From assembly GCF_002419965.1 (NCBI RefSeq), contig NZ_DIHC01000005.1:1-34590 (forward strand): a stretch of DNA of 34,590 nt, read 5' to 3'. How positions within the stretch are numbered: position 1 is the stretch's first letter; each line of letters starts with the position of its first letter. Origin of the DNA: Pseudomonas sp. UBA5706. GTDB taxonomy: Bacteria > Pseudomonadota > Gammaproteobacteria > Pseudomonadales > Pseudomonadaceae. The translations under genes were made by a program, and so were the position numbers. Under the pieces are notes generated by a model. The model saw nothing but the letters and a program-made list of their open reading frames with translations, was not told the DNA's origin and did no database searches. Of the stretch, positions 8,120-16,658 are shown piece after piece.

Positions 8120-8134
8120 TAGACCGACCGTCTA
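8120..8134. promoter_or_regulatory. TetR-type operator between acuR-like gene and nitronate monooxygenase
   Basis: TAGACCGACCGTCTA is a 15-bp palindrome with a single mismatched pair (TAGAC.G.C.GTCTA). It lies in the 131-bp divergent gap, 13 bp from the regulator start. The position and symmetry fit autorepression, and the site could also influence the monooxygenase gene. Confidence 0.7.
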
Positions 8135-8238
8135 TTAAATCAACTGCACGTTTGCACGCATCAGAAATCATTAGCGCCGAGGGTGAAAAACTCAGCGTGC
8201 CATCGGCCCGATCGCCACCTGCTTTGGAGACTCTGCCC

Positions 8239-9321
8239 ATGATTGCCTGGCCTGACACCCGCCTTCTCAAGCTGTTCGGTATCGAAGTGCCTATTCTGCT
8301 CGCGCCAATGGCAGGTGCCGCCGGTTCTGCACTGGCGATCGCCGTGGGCCGGGCCGGCGGCTTGCCTTCCCTACCCTGCGCGATGCTCAGCCATGTGCAG
8401 ATTCGCGAGGAAGTGGCGCTCATCCGCGCCGCCACTCACGCGCCACTGAACCTGAATTTCTTCGTACACCCGTCGCCGGCCCCCGACCCTGACGCGCAAA
8501 AGGCCTGGAAAGACCTGCTGCAACCTTATTATCAGGAGTTAGGGGCTGACTTCGACGGCCCAACCCCCACTTCCAATCGCGCGCCATTCGACGATGCCGG
8601 CTGCACGCTGGTCGAGGAACTGAAGCCACAGGTGGTCAGTTTCCATTTTGGTCTGCCTGCGGCTGATCTCCTCGCCCGGGTAAAGGCCACCGGCGCGAAG
8701 GTCATATCCTCGGCCACCACCGTGGAAGAGGCGGTATGGCTTGAGCAGCATGGCTGTGACGCGATCATTGCCATGGGTTATGAAGCCGGGGGACATCGCG
8801 GTATGTTTCTCAGCGATGAGCTCCATACCCAAGTCGGGACAATGGCCCTGGTGCCGCAGGTTGCCGATGCAGTGCGGGTGCCCGTCATCGCTGCCGGGGG
8901 CATTGCCGACAGCCGCGGTATCGCGGCCGCCTTCATGCTGGGGGCGTCGGCCGTGCAACTGGGTACTGCATACCTTTTCAGTGCAGAAGCCAAGGTCTCG
9001 GCACTGCATCGGGCGGCGCTCGCCAGCGCCAAGGACAGCCACACTGCACTGACCAACATTTTCACCGGGCGTCCTGCTCGCGGGATCGTTAACCGCATCA
9101 TGCGCGAGATCGGTCCTATCAGCCCCCACGCTCCGGCGTTTCCCAGCGCAGGCGGCGCGCTGATCCCGCTGCGCGGCAAAGCGGAGCCACTGGGCGAAGA
9201 CGGCTTCATGAACCTGTGGGCGGGTCAGGCCGTTGGTATCAAGCACGCCCTGGCCGGCGAAGCGCTGACCCGGCAGTTGGCGATTCAGACCCTGGAAAGG
9301 CTGGCCGGATTCGGTCACTGA
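8239..9321 (+). CDS. nitronate monooxygenase (2-nitropropane dioxygenase family)
   Basis: 360 aa, an FMN-dependent TIM-barrel enzyme that oxidises alkyl nitronates to carbonyl compounds and nitrite. Visible motifs are the opening PILLAPMAGAAGSALAIAVGRAGGLPSL, NLNFFVHPSP, VSFHFGLP, the phosphate-binding GYEAGGHRG, and VIAAGGIADSRGIAAAFMLGASAVQLGTAYL. The His in the GGH segment is typical of class I enzymes. The start is the ATG at 8239 (GGAG nine bases upstream); the same frame stays open to 8056 but has no better start. The gene is divergent from the AcuR-like regulator. Confidence 0.9.
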   Translation: MIAWPDTRLLKLFGIEVPILLAPMAGAAGSALAIAVGRAGGLPSLPCAMLSHVQIREEVALIRAATHAPLNLNFFVHPSPAPDPDAQKAWKDLLQPYYQELGADFDGPTPTSNRAPFDDAGCTLVEELKPQVVSFHFGLPAADLLARVKATGAKVISSATTVEEAVWLEQHGCDAIIAMGYEAGGHRGMFLSDELHTQVGTMALVPQVADAVRVPVIAAGGIADSRGIAAAFMLGASAVQLGTAYLFSAEAKVSALHRAALASAKDSHTALTNIFTGRPARGIVNRIMREIGPISPHAPAFPSAGGALIPLRGKAEPLGEDGFMNLWAGQAVGIKHALAGEALTRQLAIQTLERLAGFGH

Positions 9322-9372
9322 CACCGCTTAGGCGCCCAGCCGCGAAGAACAGGCTTCCTTGAGGTGACCTCA

Positions 9373-9396
9373 CGCTATATATTCCGGTGCATAGCG
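9373..9396. promoter_or_regulatory. ModE-like palindrome upstream of modA
   Basis: CGCTAT at 9373-9378 and ATAGCG at 9391-9396 form an inverted repeat separated by 12 bases, with extra AT-rich bases (ATAT) inside the left arm. E. coli ModE boxes have CGNTAT(AT)-spacer-ATANCG arms, so this is a good candidate for molybdate-ModE repression of modABC. An 11-bp palindrome (GAGGTGACCTC, 9361-9371) abuts it and may be a second site. No modE gene is in the window. Confidence 0.6.
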
Positions 9397-9456
9397 TTTG
9401 GCCGGTATCGGTTGACGTCCGTCATCACCTTATAAACAACAACATGGAGCTGTTTC

Positions 9457-10224
9457 ATGCGCGCAACTTCCCTTCGCGTCACGCTTAAATCCCTGGTTAT
9501 CGCTGCTGCTGCCTTCTCGGCCGGCAGCGTATTGGCCGATGAAGTCCAGGTAGCGGTCGCTGCCAACTTCACCGCTCCGATTCAGGCCATTGCCAAGGAT
9601 TTCGAGCAGGACACCGGGCACAAGCTGGTGGCTTCCTTTGGTGCCACGGGCCAGTTCTACACCCAGATCAAGAACGGCGCGCCTTTCGAAGTGTTCCTCG
9701 CGGCCGATGACACCACGCCCGCCAAACTCGAAGCAGAAAATGAAATCGTCAAGGACTCGCGCTTCACCTATGCGGTCGGCACCCTGGCCCTGTGGTCGGC
9801 CAAGGATGGTTATGTGGATGACAAAGGCGAGGTACTGAAGCAAAACCAATATCAACACCTGTCGATTGCTAACCCCAAAGCCGCTCCCTACGGCCTGGCC
9901 GCGACTCAGGTTCTGGATAAGCTCGGCCTGACCGAGGCCACCAAAGCGAAGATTGTCGAAGGCCAGAGCATCGCTCAGGCGTACCAGTTCGTGCAGAGCG
10001 GCAGCGCCGAACTGGGCTTTGTCGCCCTGTCTCAGGTGTACAAGGACGGCAAGTTGACCAGCGGTTCGGCGTGGATCGTTCCAGCCAACCTGCATGAGCC
10101 GATCAAGCAAGATGCCGTGATCCTGAACAAGGGCAAGGACAGCGCTGCGGCCAAGGCGTTGATGGAGTACCTCAAGGGGCCCAAAGCCGCTGCGGTGATC
10201 AAGTCCTACGGGTACCAGCTGTAA
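9457..10224 (+). CDS. modA: molybdate ABC transporter, periplasmic binding protein
   Basis: 255 aa. The signal peptide ends at SVLA-DEVQVAVAANF. Family marks are VAANFTAPIQAIAKDFEQDTGHKL, SFGATGQFYTQIKNGAPFEVFLAADD (oxyanion-binding segments), ANPKAAPYG and the C-terminal FLxYL-like region MEYLKGPKAAAVIKSYGY. It binds molybdate (and tungstate) in the periplasm and delivers it to ModBC. A GGAG ribosome site lies seven bases before the ATG. It is the first gene of modABC, with modB starting at the very next base after the stop. Confidence 0.96.
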   Translation: MRATSLRVTLKSLVIAAAAFSAGSVLADEVQVAVAANFTAPIQAIAKDFEQDTGHKLVASFGATGQFYTQIKNGAPFEVFLAADDTTPAKLEAENEIVKDSRFTYAVGTLALWSAKDGYVDDKGEVLKQNQYQHLSIANPKAAPYGLAATQVLDKLGLTEATKAKIVEGQSIAQAYQFVQSGSAELGFVALSQVYKDGKLTSGSAWIVPANLHEPIKQDAVILNKGKDSAAAKALMEYLKGPKAAAVIKSYGYQL

Positions 10225-10905
10225 ATGCCACTGGGCAGTGCCGACCTCGCGGCGATATGGCTGACGCTGAAACTGGCATCGTTGACCACAGTGATTCTGC
10301 TGATCGTCGGCACCCCCATCGCCTTGTGGCTGGCGCGTACCCGCTCCTGGCTCAAAGGGCCCGTCGGCGCGGTGGTGGCCTTGCCGCTGGTGTTGCCGCC
10401 TACGGTAATCGGCTTCTATCTGCTGCTGTTGCTCGGGCCCCATGGCGCGGTAGGGCAATTCACCCAGAGCATTGGCCTGGGCACGCTGACCTTCAGCTTC
10501 AGCGGCCTGATCGTCGGCTCGGTGCTGTACTCCCTGCCTTTCGTGGTGCAGCCGCTGCAGAACGCCTTTGTTGCCATCGGTCCGCGCCCGCTTGAAGTGG
10601 CCGCGACCCTGCGCGCCAATCCGTGGGATACATTCTTTTCCGTGGTGCTGCCGCTGGCGCGCCCTGGTTTCATCACCGGGGCGATCCTGGGCTTTGCGCA
10701 CACGGTGGGCGAATTCGGTGTGGTCCTGATGATTGGCGGCAATATCCCCGGAAAAACCCGGGTGGTGTCGACCCAGATCTACAACCACGTCGAGTCCATG
10801 GAATACCTGCAGGCACACTGGCTGGCCGGCTCGATGCTGGTGTTCTCTTTCCTGGTTCTGTTGGCGCTCTACTCCAGCGGCAAAACCAAAGCAGCCTGGA
10901 GCTGA
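10225..10905 (+). CDS. modB: molybdate ABC transporter permease
   Basis: 226 aa with about five membrane segments. It carries the ModB-type sequence VVALPLVLPPTVIGFYLLLLLG and the EAA loop (EVAATLRANPWDTFFSVVLPLARPG), which couples to the ATPase. It forms the inner membrane channel for molybdate. The ATG follows the modA TAA without a gap, so translation is probably coupled. Confidence 0.95.
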   Translation: MPLGSADLAAIWLTLKLASLTTVILLIVGTPIALWLARTRSWLKGPVGAVVALPLVLPPTVIGFYLLLLLGPHGAVGQFTQSIGLGTLTFSFSGLIVGSVLYSLPFVVQPLQNAFVAIGPRPLEVAATLRANPWDTFFSVVLPLARPGFITGAILGFAHTVGEFGVVLMIGGNIPGKTRVVSTQIYNHVESMEYLQAHWLAGSMLVFSFLVLLALYSSGKTKAAWS

Positions 10906-10910
10906 CACGT

Positions 10911-11999
10911 ATGAACTCAAGCATCGAAGTCCGCCTGAATCTGGACTTTTCCGATTTTGCAGTAAACGTCGATGTGTCCCTGCCCGGTCACGGCGTCACG
11001 GCCCTGTACGGCGACTCAGGTTCGGGCAAGACCACCTGCCTGCGCTGCATCGCCGGTCTGGAGAAAGCTGCCAGCGGATTCATTTCGGTCAACGGTGAAG
11101 TCTGGCAGGACAGCGCCAACGGCATCTTCGTGGCCCCGCACAAACGTTCGTTGGGCTATGTGTTTCAGGAAGCCAGCCTGTTCCCGCACCTCACGGTCAG
11201 GGGCAATCTGGAGTTCGGCCTCAAGCGCATTGCCTCCCGCGAGCGACGGGTGAACCTGGAGCAAGCCACCACGTTACTGGGGATCGACCATTTGCTGTCA
11301 CGCCGGCCGGGCAAGCTTTCCGGGGGCGAACGCCAGCGCGTGGGCATTGCTCGCGCGCTGTTGACCAGTCCTCGGCTACTGCTGCTCGACGAGCCGTTGG
11401 CGGCGCTGGACGCTCACCGCAAGGGTGAGATCCTGCCGTACCTGGAACGCTTGCACGACGAACTCGACATTCCCATGCTGTACGTCAGCCACTCACAGGA
11501 TGAGGTGGCGCGGCTCGCCGACCACCTGGTGCTGCTCAGCGGCGGCAAGGTGCTGGCCAGCGGCCCGATCGGCGAGACCCTGGCCCGCCTTGACCTGCCA
11601 TTGGCGATGGGCGACGACGCGGGCGTTGTGATCGAGGGTGCGGTCCGCGCCTACGACGACGCCTACCATCTGCTCACCGTGCGCCTGCCGCACAGCGAAC
11701 TGTCGATTCGCGTCGCCCACGCGCGGTTGGACATGGATACGCCGCTGCGCTTCAAGGTGCAGGCGCGGGATGTCAGCCTCAGCCTTCAACCGGACGATCG
11801 GAGCAGCATTCTCAATCGTCTGCCAGTGACCGTCGTCAGCGAAGTACCGGCCGACAATGCCGCTCACGCGCTGGTGCGGCTGGACGCAGCCGGCACGCCG
11901 TTGCTGGCGCGCATCACCCGGTATTCGCGGGATCAGTTGCAATTGCATCCAGGGCAAATGCTCTGGGCGCAGATCAAATCGGTAGCATTGCTCACCTGA
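10911..11999 (+). CDS. modC: molybdate ABC transporter ATP-binding protein
   Basis: 362 aa. ATPase domain: Walker A GDSGSGKTT (~36-44), Q-loop VFQEASLFPHLTV, signature LSGGERQRVGIARAL, Walker B LLLLDEPLAALD and the switch His in VSHSQDE. The C-terminal third (from about residue 290) is the Mop/TOBE domain that senses molybdate (SILNRLPVTVVSEVP...). It powers ModB. The start is the ATG at 10911, five bases after modB, with GGAG inside the modB end. The open frame extends upstream through modB, but that part is out-of-frame shadow. Confidence 0.95.
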   Translation: MNSSIEVRLNLDFSDFAVNVDVSLPGHGVTALYGDSGSGKTTCLRCIAGLEKAASGFISVNGEVWQDSANGIFVAPHKRSLGYVFQEASLFPHLTVRGNLEFGLKRIASRERRVNLEQATTLLGIDHLLSRRPGKLSGGERQRVGIARALLTSPRLLLLDEPLAALDAHRKGEILPYLERLHDELDIPMLYVSHSQDEVARLADHLVLLSGGKVLASGPIGETLARLDLPLAMGDDAGVVIEGAVRAYDDAYHLLTVRLPHSELSIRVAHARLDMDTPLRFKVQARDVSLSLQPDDRSSILNRLPVTVVSEVPADNAAHALVRLDAAGTPLLARITRYSRDQLQLHPGQMLWAQIKSVALLT

Positions 12000-12132
12000 G
12001 CACGGATACCGAAGGCTTTTTCGAAGCCGCTGGAGGCTGCGCTGAACGCGCCGCTGAGCGTCCTCTCAAATAATCGGCACCACTGCGCAACGGAACGGTC
12101 AATGCAAAGACCAGTTCTCAGGATTGCCATTC

Positions 12133-13191
12133 ATGTCGGACGCTCTATCCCGTGAAGATCTGCCCAAGGATCTGCACTATGTCGATGACAGCCAGCCGGG
12201 CTTCACCCGCAAGATCCTGCGCGGCAAGTTCGCTTACTTCGATACTGACGGCCAGCGCATCCGTGACGAAGCGCAGGTCAAGCGCATCAATGCGCTGGTG
12301 ATCCCGCCGGCTTACACCGATGTGTGGATCTGCGCCGATCCGATGGGGCATCTGCAGGCCACTGGCCGCGATGCACGAGGGCGCAAGCAGTACCGGTACC
12401 ACCCGCGCTGGCGCGAGATTCGTGACGAAAACAAATACTCGCGCATGATCGCCTTTGGCATGGCGCTGCCAAAGGTGCGAAAGCAACTGGAAGCGCAGTT
12501 GGCAGCTCCCGGGATGGGCCGCGAAAAAGTTATGGCCGCCGTGGTGTCACTGCTCGATCAGACGCTGATCCGCATCGGTAACAGCCAGTACGCCCGGGAC
12601 AATCGCTCCTACGGTTTGACAACCCTGCGCAACAAGCATGTCGATGTGCACGGCAGCAAAATCCTCTTCCAGTTTCGCGGCAAGAGTGGGGTGGAGCATC
12701 AGATCAGCGTCACCGACCGACGCTTGGCCACCATCATCAAACGCTGCATGGAGCTGCCCGGGCAGAATCTGTTCCAGTATCTGGATGACGAGGGCCAGCG
12801 GCATACCGTCAGTTCCTCGGACATTAACCGTTACCTTCACGACCTGACCGGCGCTGACTTCACCGCCAAGGACTATCGCACCTGGGCGGGCAGCGCAATG
12901 GCGCTGACTACGCTGCGCAAGCTTCACTGGGAGCCTGCGGCCGACGCCAAAAAACACATTGTGGACATGGTCAAGGAAGTCTCTCGACTGCTCGGCAACA
13001 CCCCGGCGGTCTGCCGCAAATGCTATATCCACCCGGCCGTTCTGGAAGCCTTCGTGGTCGGCGAGTTGGCCAAACTGCCACGTTCGCGCCAGCGCAAGGG
13101 CCTGCGCATGGAGGAAGTAGCATTGGCCGGATTTCTACAAGGCTTGCAGGCTGCCGAAGCCCTGCATGACGCGACAGGAGAAAAACCATGA
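12133..13191 (+). CDS. DNA topoisomerase IB (poxvirus type)
   Basis: 352 aa. The N-terminal domain holds LRGKFAYFDTDGQRIRD and INALVIPPAYTDVWICADPMGHLQATG. The catalytic domain has GNSQYARDNRSYGLTTLRNKHV (first Arg), FQFRGKSG (Lys), KDYRTWAGSAMAL (second Arg) and the nucleophile Tyr in CRKCYIHPAVLEAF. Such enzymes relax supercoils through a 3'-phosphotyrosine intermediate and need no ATP. The ATG at 12133 has AGGA nine bases upstream; the TTG at 12124 has nothing suitable. The stop overlaps the start of the next small gene (ATGA). Confidence 0.94.
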   Translation: MSDALSREDLPKDLHYVDDSQPGFTRKILRGKFAYFDTDGQRIRDEAQVKRINALVIPPAYTDVWICADPMGHLQATGRDARGRKQYRYHPRWREIRDENKYSRMIAFGMALPKVRKQLEAQLAAPGMGREKVMAAVVSLLDQTLIRIGNSQYARDNRSYGLTTLRNKHVDVHGSKILFQFRGKSGVEHQISVTDRRLATIIKRCMELPGQNLFQYLDDEGQRHTVSSSDINRYLHDLTGADFTAKDYRTWAGSAMALTTLRKLHWEPAADAKKHIVDMVKEVSRLLGNTPAVCRKCYIHPAVLEAFVVGELAKLPRSRQRKGLRMEEVALAGFLQGLQAAEALHDATGEKP

Positions 13192-13361
13192 CATCGAGTA
13201 ACGCTCATATCCGCGGTGAAAAAATCAATGACCCGGACGCCAAACCCGCCGATGTTGCAGATGATCGTGATCGCACGAAAGAAGCCCGCAAGGAGCAACC
13301 TTTGACCGGCGGCGAGCACGACGATGCCGGGCATACGCCCAAAGTCCCGGAAGCTCGGTAA
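13188..13361 (+). CDS. 57-aa hydrophilic protein of unknown function
   Basis: A small gene with a strong AGGAG seven bases before its ATG; the ATG overlaps the topoisomerase stop by three bases (ATGA). The product, MTSSNAHIRGEKINDPD... to ...HTPKVPEAR, is very rich in Asp, Glu, Lys, Arg, Ala and Pro, has no hydrophobic core and is probably disordered. uvrA2 starts 35 bases after its stop. The coupled position between two DNA-processing genes suggests it belongs to the same operon and perhaps binds one of its products. No family recognised. Confidence 0.72.
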   Translation: MTSSNAHIRGEKINDPDAKPADVADDRDRTKEARKEQPLTGGEHDDAGHTPKVPEAR

Positions 13362-13396
13362 ACGCACCACAGACTTATTGACCCCAAGGCTTGCTC

Positions 13397-16075
13397 ATGA
13401 CCAAAGCGCCTCACCTGCCCGAACCTATCGACACGCCCTCCACGGTTTCTTTCACTGTCGCGCCGGATCAACCCGGCTTCGTCAGGGTGCGCGGTGCGCG
13501 TGAGCACAACCTCAAGGACGTGGACGTCGACATTCCCCGCGACGCGCTGGTGGTCTTTACCGGCGTCTCCGGGTCGGGCAAGTCGTCCCTGGCGTTTTCC
13601 ACGCTGTATGCCGAAGCCCAGCGCCGCTATTTCGAATCGGTGGCGCCCTATGCCCGACGCCTGATCGACCAGGTGGGCGTGCCCAACGTTGACTCGATCG
13701 ACGGCCTGCCGCCGGCCGTGGCCTTGCAGCAACAACGCGGCACACCCAGCACACGTTCCTCGGTTGGCAGCGTAACCACCCTGTCCAGCCTGATCCGTAT
13801 GCTTTACTCGCGCGCGGGCAACTACCCCGCCGGGCAGCCAATGCTGTACGCCGAAGACTTCTCGCCCAACCTGCCCCAAGGCGCTTGTCCTGAGTGCCAT
13901 GGCCTGGGCCGGGTGTACGAAGTGCCGGAAGAATTGATGGTGCCGGATGACTCGCTGACCATTCGCCAGCGCGCGGTGGCTTCCTGGCCGCTGGCTTGGC
14001 AAGGACAAAACCAGCGCGACATCCTGGTCACGTTGGGCTACGACGTAGACATCCCGTGGCGCGATCTGCCGAAGAAACAGCGTGACTGGATTCTGTTCAC
14101 CGAAGAACAACCCACCGCGCCGGTGTATGCGGGGCTGACACCCGAACAAACCCGCGTGGCACTCAAGCGCAAGCTCGAACCCAGTTATCAGGGTACGTTC
14201 ACCGGTGCGCGCCGGTATGTCCTGCACACCTTCACCCATTCGCAGAGTGCGCTGATGAAGAAGCGCGTTTCGCAGTTCATGCGCGGCAGCCCTTGTCCGC
14301 TATGCGATGGCAAACGCTTGAAGCGCGAGGCGTTGTCAGTGACTTTTGCCGGGTTGGATATCGGTGAGCTGTCGCAAATGCCACTGCTGCGCCTGGCGCA
14401 AGTGCTGCAGCCTGTGGCACAGGGAACGTTCGAGGATAACACCGAGAGCGAGGTCCTCGATCGCCAGCAGATCGACAAGGCACGCAAGAAACGCATCACT
14501 TCAGGTGGTTCGGCCCATGACGCCGCGCCCGATGTGCGCGCAACCCCCAACTTATCGGTCGAGAAACGCTTGGCGGCCCAGCGCATCGCGCAAGACCTGC
14601 TGGCTCGGGTCAACACGTTGACGGAACTTGGACTGGGTTACCTGGCACTTGACCGCAGCACTCCAACCTTGTCGTCCGGCGAGCTGCAACGACTGCGTCT
14701 GGCCACCCAGTTGGGCTCGCAGTTGTTCGGCGTGATTTACGTGCTGGATGAACCGTCCGCCGGCCTGCACCCTGCCGACAGCGAAGCCCTGTTCGCGGCC
14801 CTGCAACAACTCAAGGCTTCCGGCAACTCGCTGTTTGTGGTCGAGCACGATCTGGAGACCATGCGCCGGGCTGACTGGCTGATCGATGTCGGCCCTGCCG
14901 CGGGTGAGCACGGCGGCAGGGTCTTGTACAGCGGCCCGCCCGAGGGACTGGCGCAAATCGAAGCCTCCCGGACCCGCCTGCACCTGTTTGCCGAACACAA
15001 CGAATTGCGCACCCAACGACGTGAACCGACTGGCTGGCTGCGCCTGGAGGGCATCACCCGCAACAACCTTGACAACCTGAAAGCCGAATTCGCCTTGGGA
15101 TGCTTCACATCGGTGACCGGAATCTCCGGCTCGGGCAAATCGAGCCTGGTCAGCCAGGCGTTGCTGGAGTTGGTAGGCGCAGCGCTCGGGCGTCCTGCGG
15201 CCGCAACTGGCGATCAGGAAGAGCCGAGCCTTGAAGACGACGCCCCACAGTTCACCGGTGGCCGTATCGCCAACGGCCTTGAGGCCATCAAACGGTTGGT
15301 ACAGGTCGACCAGAAGCCGATTGGCCGTACACCGCGCTCGAATCTTGCAACCTATACCGGGTTGTTCGATAACGTTCGCAAGCTGTTCGCTGCAACCGCT
15401 GACGCCCAGGCGGCTGGCTACGATGCCGGGCAATTTTCCTTCAATGTCGCCAAGGGCCGCTGCCAGGTGTGCGAAGGCGAAGGCTTCGTCAGTGTCGAGT
15501 TGCTGTTCATGCCCAGTGTTTACGCGCCCTGCCCGACCTGCCACGGCGCCCGCTATAACCCGCAAACCCTGGCAATCCAATGGCAAGGGCTCGACATTGC
15601 ACATGTGCTGCAACTGACCGTCGATCAGGCAGTCGAGGTGTTCGCCGAGCAGCCTGCAGTGCTCCGTTCGCTGACTGTGCTGCGTGATATCGGCCTGGGT
15701 TACCTGCGGCTGGGCCAACCGGCAACCGAGCTCTCCGGCGGCGAAGCCCAACGCATCAAACTCGCCACCGAACTGCAGCGCAACCAGCGCGGCGCCACGC
15801 TTTATGTGCTCGACGAGCCCACTACCGGCTTGCATCCCAGCGACGTGGACCGTTTGCTGGTCCAACTCAACACTCTGGTCGACAACGGCCACACCGTCAT
15901 CGTCGTTGAGCACGAAATGCGTGTGGTGGCGCAAAGCGACTGGGTGATAGACATCGGCCCCGGGGCCGGCGATCAAGGGGGAAACATCGTCGCCAGCGGC
16001 ACCCCTGAACAGGTGGCGAAGGTCAAGGCGAGTCGGACAGCACCGTTTTTGCGCAAGGTATTAGCGCAGATGTGA
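13397..16075 (+). CDS. UvrA-like excinuclease ATPase (class II, UvrA2)
   Basis: 892 aa with two ABC ATPase modules. Module 1 has Walker A GVSGSGKSS, zinc pair CPECHGLG plus CPLCDGKRLKREAL, and signature LSSGELQRLRLA. Module 2 has Walker A GISGSGKSS, zinc finger CQVCEGEGFV...CPTCHGARYN, signature LSGGEAQRIKLA and Walker B LYVLDEPTTGLHP. It binds damaged or intercalated DNA. Class II UvrA proteins are shorter than the ~940-aa repair UvrA, usually lack the UvrB-binding insertion, and are often tied to drug tolerance. The ATG at 13397 has AAGG seven bases upstream; the TTG at 13391 is less likely. It lies in an apparent operon with topoisomerase IB and the 57-aa gene. Confidence 0.92.
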   Translation: MTKAPHLPEPIDTPSTVSFTVAPDQPGFVRVRGAREHNLKDVDVDIPRDALVVFTGVSGSGKSSLAFSTLYAEAQRRYFESVAPYARRLIDQVGVPNVDSIDGLPPAVALQQQRGTPSTRSSVGSVTTLSSLIRMLYSRAGNYPAGQPMLYAEDFSPNLPQGACPECHGLGRVYEVPEELMVPDDSLTIRQRAVASWPLAWQGQNQRDILVTLGYDVDIPWRDLPKKQRDWILFTEEQPTAPVYAGLTPEQTRVALKRKLEPSYQGTFTGARRYVLHTFTHSQSALMKKRVSQFMRGSPCPLCDGKRLKREALSVTFAGLDIGELSQMPLLRLAQVLQPVAQGTFEDNTESEVLDRQQIDKARKKRITSGGSAHDAAPDVRATPNLSVEKRLAAQRIAQDLLARVNTLTELGLGYLALDRSTPTLSSGELQRLRLATQLGSQLFGVIYVLDEPSAGLHPADSEALFAALQQLKASGNSLFVVEHDLETMRRADWLIDVGPAAGEHGGRVLYSGPPEGLAQIEASRTRLHLFAEHNELRTQRREPTGWLRLEGITRNNLDNLKAEFALGCFTSVTGISGSGKSSLVSQALLELVGAALGRPAAATGDQEEPSLEDDAPQFTGGRIANGLEAIKRLVQVDQKPIGRTPRSNLATYTGLFDNVRKLFAATADAQAAGYDAGQFSFNVAKGRCQVCEGEGFVSVELLFMPSVYAPCPTCHGARYNPQTLAIQWQGLDIAHVLQLTVDQAVEVFAEQPAVLRSLTVLRDIGLGYLRLGQPATELSGGEAQRIKLATELQRNQRGATLYVLDEPTTGLHPSDVDRLLVQLNTLVDNGHTVIVVEHEMRVVAQSDWVIDIGPGAGDQGGNIVASGTPEQVAKVKASRTAPFLRKVLAQM

Positions 16076-16150
16076 CTGCGCTTGAAGGGCCGCTCTCCTA
16101 AAGCGATGTGGCGCGGAGTGTACGGCCCTTCGCTACGTACGAATGAAACG

Positions 16151-16192
16151 AATCCCGTGCTGTTCGTCTGCCAAATTGGCACGGGATTTACC
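16151..16192 (+). terminator. hairpin, probable terminator of the topoisomerase IB-uvrA2 operon
   Basis: AATCCCGTGC at 16151-16160 pairs perfectly with GCACGGGATT at 16179-16188 across an 18-nt loop. The downstream run is TTTACCTTTTC, a weak U tract. Its position, 75 bases after the uvrA2 stop and just before the LexA box of the next gene, fits a terminator. Confidence 0.5.
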
Positions 16193-16202
16193 TTTTCGAT
16201 TA

Positions 16203-16218
16203 CTGTATATCCGAACAG
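16203..16218. promoter_or_regulatory. LexA (SOS) box of coiled-coil gene copy A
   Basis: CTGTATATCCGAACAG fits the gammaproteobacterial LexA consensus CTG-N10-CAG with the favoured TATAT on the left. It ends 16 bases before the ATG, so LexA bound here would cover the promoter. Confidence 0.85.
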
Positions 16219-16234
16219 TATTCGAGTATTCCCC

Positions 16235-16591
16235 ATGGATTTCACACCTGAGCCAGAATGGCCCGACGAATTCAGCCGCGAGGAAATGCTCGAGCAGCAC
16301 GCCCATCTCCTTGAGGAAGAGTGCCGGATGTTTCAGCAGGAACTGAGTCGCTACCGGAAAAACATGGCCAGGCTCATCGCCATGCATACCGATGTGAGTA
16401 TCGAGCGAGACAGCTTGCGCGCAGAATTGAAGGAGACGGCGACGCGACTTTCTGACACTCTGCGCGACTACGCGGCCCTGGCCAATCGTATCGCAGGCCT
16501 GGAGATCTGCCGCGAACAGCTTGAGGCGCTGCACACCGCTCGGCGCGTTGCCGCACACGCGCTGCCAGCGACCTTCTACCCGAAACGGTAA
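16235..16591 (+). CDS. LexA-controlled small coiled-coil protein, copy A (intact)
   Basis: 118 aa, unknown family. It starts MDFTPEPEWPDEFSREEMLEQ, then a long charged helix with ELSRYRKNMARLIAMH, heptad-like RDSLRAELKETATRLSDTLRDYAALANRIAGLEICREQLEALH, and a basic tail. The whole middle is predicted coiled coil; there is no signal peptide or membrane segment. Two paralogues lie at 18,406 (broken) and 28,252, sharing the EWPxEFxREEMxEQ opening and SRYRKNxAKxIxMH core. No Shine-Dalgarno is visible before the ATG; with the LexA box so close, the transcript leader must be very short or absent. The frame is open upstream to 16082 but that part spans the terminator and operator. Expected to be induced by DNA damage. 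Confidence 0.8.
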   Translation: MDFTPEPEWPDEFSREEMLEQHAHLLEEECRMFQQELSRYRKNMARLIAMHTDVSIERDSLRAELKETATRLSDTLRDYAALANRIAGLEICREQLEALHTARRVAAHALPATFYPKR

Positions 16592-16658
16592 CAAGGCAAA
16601 CTTCAAGTCGCGTTACGCTTTCACCCTCTCGACCCATCAGAACCGCCAGGAATCATCA

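Noticed and set aside
9430..10920. 496-codon open frame on the minus strand
   Set aside because: It is the complement of modA-modB, with Gln/His/Arg-rich composition and no family motifs; the + strand genes are certain.
12000..12132. Possible hairpin GGCTT/AAGCC after modC
   Set aside because: A 5-bp stem without a T tract; probably chance.
13205..14239. 344-codon open frame on the minus strand
   Set aside because: It overlaps the 57-aa gene and the start of uvrA2 and has no ribosome site or recognisable domain.
14552..15976. 474-codon open frame on the minus strand
   Set aside because: It is antisense to uvrA2, whose Walker and zinc motifs are all on the + strand; a high-GC third position creates such shadows.
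16082..16234. Upstream in-frame extension of coiled-coil copy A
   Set aside because: It would run through the terminator hairpin and the LexA box; the paralogues align only from the ATG at 16235.
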